Shown here: piece by piece, positions 60,540-64,000 of the stretch
Numbering within the stretch: the stretch's first letter is position 1
Layout of the letters: the number at the start of each line of letters is the position of its first letter
Assembly (NCBI RefSeq): GCF_018326285.1
Contig: NZ_AP023362.1
Coordinates: forward strand, 3,286,001 to 3,350,000
Direction: 5' to 3'
Length of the DNA: 64,000 bases
Source: Mycolicibacterium sp. TY81
Lineage (GTDB): Bacteria; Actinomycetota; Actinomycetes; Mycobacteriales; Mycobacteriaceae
Position numbers and translations under genes: made by a program
Notes under the pieces: generated by a model
The model's database searches: none
The model's input: only the letters and a program-made list of their open reading frames with translations
Told to the model about the DNA's origin: nothing

Positions 60540-61154
60540 ATGTCGTTCACCGAGGCCACGATCGCGCGGCTCCCGCGAGTGATTCGGCCGTTTGCCGAGC
60601 GGCATCACGAGCTCATCAAGTTCGCCATCGTCGGCGCCACGACGTTCGTCATCGACTCGGGCATCTTCTACACCCTCAAGCTCACGGTGCTCGAGCCCAA
60701 GCCGGTGACGGCCAAGATCATCGCCGGCATCGTCGCGGTCATCGCGTCGTACGTGCTGAACCGCGAATGGAGCTTCCAGAACCGCGGTGGCCGCCTGCGC
60801 CACCACGAGGCGCTGCTGTTCTTCGCGGTCAGTGGCGTCGGCGTGCTGCTGAGCATGGCCCCGCTGTGGGTGTCCAGCTACGTGCTGCAGCTGCGCCAGC
60901 CCAACGTGTCGCTGACCGTCGAGAACATCGCCGACTTCCTGTCGGCGTACATCATCGGCAACCTGCTGCAGATGGCGTTCCGGTTCTGGGCGTTCCGGCG
61001 CTGGGTGTTCCCCGATGAGATGGCCAAGCACGCACCCGACATGACGCTCGAGGCGACGATCACCGCCGGTGGTTTCGCCGAGGCCTACGACGAACTCGGC
61101 GACGACCCTCAGCTGGGCGACTCCTCGGAACCCAAGGTGTCGAAGACTTCGTGA
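60540..61154 (+). CDS. GtrA-like membrane protein (Rv3277-like)
   Basis: 204 residues. Four membrane segments with the GtrA tracts FAIVGATTFVIDSGIFYTL, SYVLNREWSFQNRGG and NLLQMAFRFWAFRRWVF. GtrA proteins carry polyprenyl-linked sugars across the membrane or help cell-wall sugar transfer. The C-terminal 45 residues are acidic and cytoplasmic. The 3' end overlaps the convergent PH-domain gene by 46 bp. ATG 60540 is preferred because of the -10 box. Confidence 0.85.
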   Translation: MSFTEATIARLPRVIRPFAERHHELIKFAIVGATTFVIDSGIFYTLKLTVLEPKPVTAKIIAGIVAVIASYVLNREWSFQNRGGRLRHHEALLFFAVSGVGVLLSMAPLWVSSYVLQLRQPNVSLTVENIADFLSAYIIGNLLQMAFRFWAFRRWVFPDEMAKHAPDMTLEATITAGGFAEAYDELGDDPQLGDSSEPKVSKTS

Positions 61155-61627
61155 TACAGCAGCGAGTGGACCTGCTCCACCCGCGGGATGTCATGGAATT
61201 CCAGGGGATCCTGCGATGCCGACTCGATGATCAGCGTGCCGGTGCGCAGTATCCGGTCCAGTAGCTGGTGCCGGAACTCCACGCTGTTGATGCGCGCCAG
61301 CGGGATGTCGATACCCGACCGCGTCAGCACGCCGCGCCGGAACATCACCCGCCGGTCGGTGATCACGAAATGCGTTGAGCGCCAGGTCAGGAACGGCCAG
61401 ACGGTGAGCCAGCCGATCACCACCAGCCAGACCACGCCGACCACCGCGAAGATGATGTTCTTGGCGTTCGAATCCCAGTTGGTGTGATTGACCACCGCCG
61501 CGAGGAAAGCGGCCAGCGCCGTCGCGACCAGCAGCACCAGCACCGGCCCGATCAGGCGCTTCCAGTGCGGGTGCCGATGCAGCACAACATGTTCGTCGGC
61601 CGCCAGCACGTTGTCCGGGTAACCCAT
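61109..61627 (-). CDS. PH-domain (bPH2) membrane protein (Rv3278c-like)
   Basis: 172 residues. A short cytoplasmic start, two membrane segments (about 24-45 and 58-80) and a YdbT-type PH domain (THFVITDRRVMFRRGVLTRSGIDIPL, INSVEFRHQLLDRILRTGTLIIESASQ). The function is unknown; such proteins often associate with membrane-protein quality control or lipid sensing. Confidence 0.85.
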   Translation of the reverse strand: MGYPDNVLAADEHVVLHRHPHWKRLIGPVLVLLVATALAAFLAAVVNHTNWDSNAKNIIFAVVGVVWLVVIGWLTVWPFLTWRSTHFVITDRRVMFRRGVLTRSGIDIPLARINSVEFRHQLLDRILRTGTLIIESASQDPLEFHDIPRVEQVHSLLYHEVFDTLGSEESPS

Positions 61628-61633
61628 ACCCAG

Positions 61634-61639
61634 ACTCTA
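61634..61639 (-). promoter_or_regulatory. Candidate leaderless -10 box for the PH-domain gene
   Basis: TAGAGT on the minus strand ends 6 nt before ATG 61627. Confidence 0.5.
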
Positions 61640-61647
61640 GGCGGTGC

Positions 61648-62451
61648 TCAGCCGGCGGCGGGACGCAAATGGACGACGTCGCCCGCCGAGACGGCGACCG
61701 CGCCGTCGGCCGAATCGATCACCAGCGCACCGCCCGCGTCGATGTCGGTCGCCTGCCCCACCACCTCACGCCCGCCGGGCAACTCGGCCCGCACCGATTG
61801 CCCGAGGGTGGCGCTGTGCTTGCGGTAGACGGCCAACAGCTCGACGTTCCCGCCCACGCGCCACTCGGCGATGCGGGCGTGCAGACGGTTCAGCAGCGCC
61901 ACCGCCAGCCGCTGCCGATCCGGTTGCGCGACACCGAGACTCAACAGGGACACGGCCACCGGGTCGGGCAGTTCGGCGGCGGCGAGCGACACGTTCAGAC
62001 CGATACCGACGACGATGACGGGCGGCTCCCCGGCCGGGGCCGCGACCTCGGCGAGAATCCCGGCCAGCTTGCCGGTGCCCACCAGCACATCGTTGGGCCA
62101 CTTGAGTGCGGCCTGCACGCCGGCCACCTCGGCGACGGCCTCGACGACAGCCACCCCCGCCGCCAGTGACAGCAGGCCCCAGGTCTCGCTCGGCACGTCG
62201 GTGGTGTCCACCCCGATCGACATCAGAATCTGCGACCGCGGCACCGCCGTCCAGCTGCGGCCCTGGCGTCCCCGGCCCGCGGTCTGGTCCTCGGTGAACA
62301 GCGCCACGCCCGCCACGTTCTCGCCGGACTGGGCCCGCGCCGCCAGATCGGCATTGGTGGAACCGGTTTCGGCCACCACCTCGACGCGCCAGCCGTCACC
62401 GACGGACGCCTGGATCGCCGCGGCGTCCAGCGGCAGCAGCTCAGCAGTCAT
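61648..62451 (-). CDS. birA: Biotin-protein ligase BirA (monofunctional)
   Basis: 267 residues without an N-terminal DNA-binding domain. TGSTNADL, the biotinyl-adenylate loop DQTAGRGRQGRSW, and ALKWPNDVLVGTGKLAGIL followed by VVGIGLNVSL mark the ligase core; a short C-terminal SH3-like domain ends the protein. It biotinylates acyl-CoA carboxylases and could modify the biotinyl-domain protein at 6012-6227. The start overlaps the lipase gene by 11 bp. Confidence 0.95.
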   Translation of the reverse strand: MTAELLPLDAAAIQASVGDGWRVEVVAETGSTNADLAARAQSGENVAGVALFTEDQTAGRGRQGRSWTAVPRSQILMSIGVDTTDVPSETWGLLSLAAGVAVVEAVAEVAGVQAALKWPNDVLVGTGKLAGILAEVAAPAGEPPVIVVGIGLNVSLAAAELPDPVAVSLLSLGVAQPDRQRLAVALLNRLHARIAEWRVGGNVELLAVYRKHSATLGQSVRAELPGGREVVGQATDIDAGGALVIDSADGAVAVSAGDVVHLRPAAG

Positions 62452-63670
62452 TGGTTACCTTCTTCCCGGCGAACCGATCCGCCATCCAGTCGAGCATCTC
62501 CTGCGCCGCGGGCGGGTTGTGGCCGCCCTGCGGGTCGAACTCTGTCGTCACCGTGCCACCGAGCGAACAGGCCCGCCCGATGGCCGCCTTCGTCCAGGCG
62601 GAATCGATGAAGGGGTCCTGACCGCCGTACCAGACGTACAGTGGCGCGGTCAGCCGTCGCTGCGGAATTGCCCACGCCTGCAAAAGATTCTGCAACCGCT
62701 GGGCCGCATCGGGCGACACCGGCAGGAAGTCGCGCGGCCCGAGTTGTCCGGCGGCGACGGCACGCTTGTAGGCCGCGCCGGCACTGCAGTCCGTCAGCAC
62801 GTTCCAGTAGCGCGACGCACCGCCGTGCCGGTATTCATCACGGTTCAGGTCGGGGTGCAACCGGGCCAGCGATTCGATCAGCGCCTGCAGCACCGGCCGC
62901 TGCTCGCTGGTCAACGTGCCGGTCTGCGATTTCGCCACCAGACCGCTGATGTCGGCGGCGGGCGCCACGGCGACCGCACCCACCAGATTGAGTTCCGGGG
63001 CGTAGGGCTCGGCCTGCTCGTCGGCGGCCCAGGCCGCCGCGCCGCCCTGCGAGTCGCCGAACGCCGCCCACGTCGTGGAGATGTCACCGAACACGTGCCG
63101 TGCCGCGCGGACGGCGTCGATCATGTTGAGGCCCGCGGTGCGGGCGTCGGAGTACGGGTGCACACCCTTGACGCCCAGCCCCTGGTAGTCGGCCAGTGCG
63201 ACGGCGTACCCGAGATTGATCACCACTTTCGCGATGGGCAGCAGGTTCATCAGGGTCGGCGACAGCGACGGTCCGCAGTTGTTGTCGATGCCCAGGGTGC
63301 CGTGCCCGAGGGCCACCACCGGCCAGCCCCCCTTGGGCGCCTGGCCCAGCGGCGTGAGCACCGCGCCCGAGACGACGGTCGGCGCGCCGCTGTCACCCGA
63401 GGTGGAGTGATACACCACGCGGGCGGCGCGAATCCCCTGTCCCGTGAAGGTGCTGGTGACCCCCGGCATGGTCGTCGCCGACAGCAGGGCGCCCGGGCCG
63501 GAGCCGGAGAGATCGGCCGAACCGATCGGCTCCGGCGCGCCCGAGAGCGGAATGAACATGTCGAGGACCTTCGAGGTCCCGATCAGCGCCAGCGGTCGCA
63601 GGTAGGTCGCGGCGGTCAGAGCACCGACGACCAGGACGGCCACCACTATCCACGGCAGGGCTTTACGCAT
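62441..63670 (-). CDS. Secreted or membrane-anchored lipase-family alpha/beta hydrolase
   Basis: 409 residues. An N-terminal hydrophobic segment (about 5-26) acts as signal or anchor. The hydrolase core has GWPVVALGHGTLG, the elbow GDSQGG (Ser nucleophile), an Asp in WYGGQDPFID and a His in DPQGGHNPP. It resembles secretory lipases that act on acylglycerols or steroid/cell-wall esters; the substrate is unknown. It precedes birA. Confidence 0.85.
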   Translation of the reverse strand: MRKALPWIVVAVLVVGALTAATYLRPLALIGTSKVLDMFIPLSGAPEPIGSADLSGSGPGALLSATTMPGVTSTFTGQGIRAARVVYHSTSGDSGAPTVVSGAVLTPLGQAPKGGWPVVALGHGTLGIDNNCGPSLSPTLMNLLPIAKVVINLGYAVALADYQGLGVKGVHPYSDARTAGLNMIDAVRAARHVFGDISTTWAAFGDSQGGAAAWAADEQAEPYAPELNLVGAVAVAPAADISGLVAKSQTGTLTSEQRPVLQALIESLARLHPDLNRDEYRHGGASRYWNVLTDCSAGAAYKRAVAAGQLGPRDFLPVSPDAAQRLQNLLQAWAIPQRRLTAPLYVWYGGQDPFIDSAWTKAAIGRACSLGGTVTTEFDPQGGHNPPAAQEMLDWMADRFAGKKVTNDC

Positions 63671-63707
63671 CAATGGGGATTATTCACCGACGGTCGCCCG
63701 TCCGGAG

Positions 63708-64000
63708 TCAGTAGGCGCCAGAACCGCCGATGATGGTGCGGAAGGTCTTGGCCGCGATCAGCAGATCGTTGGTGATGGACCAGTTCTCGACGTACGACAG
63801 GTCGAGCCGTACCGAGTCCTCCCACGACAGGTCGGCCCGGCCGCTCACCTGCCACAGCCCCGTGATGCCGGGGAGCACCAGGAGCCGGCGGCGCACCTGC
63901 TCGTTGTACGTGTCGAATTCACGGCGCAGCGGCGGGCGCGGCCCGACGACGCTCATGTCGCGGCGCAGCACGTTGAAGAACTGCGGCAGTTCGTCGATGC
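63708..64000 (-). CDS. Polyprenyl-phosphate sugar-phosphate transferase (partial, C-terminal end)
   Basis: The last 97 codons of a bacterial sugar transferase; the N-terminal part lies beyond the window. IDELPQFFNVLRRDMSVVGPRPP, PGITGLWQVSGRADLSWED, LDLSYVENWSITNDL and KTFRTIIGGSGAY are the catalytic-domain signatures. It transfers a sugar-1-phosphate to polyprenyl phosphate to start a surface polysaccharide. Confidence 0.92.
   Translation of the reverse strand, partial: IDELPQFFNVLRRDMSVVGPRPPLRREFDTYNEQVRRRLLVLPGITGLWQVSGRADLSWEDSVRLDLSYVENWSITNDLLIAAKTFRTIIGGSGAY

Overview
The window is chromosomal DNA from a mycobacterium, most likely a fast grower (Mycolicibacterium type). The support is high GC, two WhiB proteins (one a 129-residue WhmD-like WhiB2), SigH/RshA, MtrA/MtrB/LpqB, SecA1, DesA3, F420 genes FbiA/FbiB, WbbL and an Lcp1-like arabinogalactan ligase. 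Gene order follows the M. tuberculosis stretch Rv3218 to Rv3279c from about 2.8 kb to the right edge, with local gains and losses. That comparison comes from memory of the family and locus layout, not from a search.

Layout: 1-2.8 kb carries a gene tail, a mechanosensitive channel fused to a cyclic-nucleotide-binding domain, a small membrane protein, aroQ and a YchJ-like gene. 2.8-7.6 kb has a diacylglycerol-kinase-like gene, whiB1, the sensor kinase pdtaS, a biotinyl-domain protein, the tiny ribosomal protein bL37, and rshA-sigH. 7.6-16 kb has a YbaK deacylase, an SDR, a DUF2236 cassette with two small membrane proteins, two methyltransferases, an SRAP-domain gene, aroA, rsgA and a putative lipoprotein. 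16-21.5 kb has desA3 and its ferredoxin reductase under near-identical operators, and a tgs3-like acyltransferase. 21.5-30.9 kb has secA1, hpf, comF, lpqB-mtrB-mtrA and tmk.

30.9-38.6 kb is an accessory segment between tmk and sahH, which are neighbours in M. tuberculosis. It holds dctA, a DUF222-HNH (13E12 family) gene interrupted at its start by an ISL3-family element, a small secreted protein, a CocE-like lipoprotein hydrolase and another lipoprotein. The insertion sequence has a clear 8-bp target duplication. Removing it rebuilds a perfect mycobacterial LexA (SOS) box and a good promoter exactly at the gene start. This is the most striking finding in the window.

38.8-49 kb has sahH, an alkane hydroxylase operon (alkB-rubA-rubB-tetR), a cation exporter, the mannose-activation genes manA/tobH/pmmA, and Rv3258c, Rv3259 and whiB2 counterparts. 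49.4-64 kb has fbiA-fbiB-Nudix, manB (GDP-mannose synthesis), wbbL, lcp1, fadE25, a methyltransferase, purE-purK, a GtrA protein, a PH-domain protein, birA, a lipase-like hydrolase and the end of a sugar-phosphate transferase.

Many genes have a TANNNT box ending 6-8 nt before the start codon, the signature of leaderless mycobacterial transcripts; this also decided several starts. No tRNA, rRNA, CRISPR array, riboswitch or prophage could be supported.
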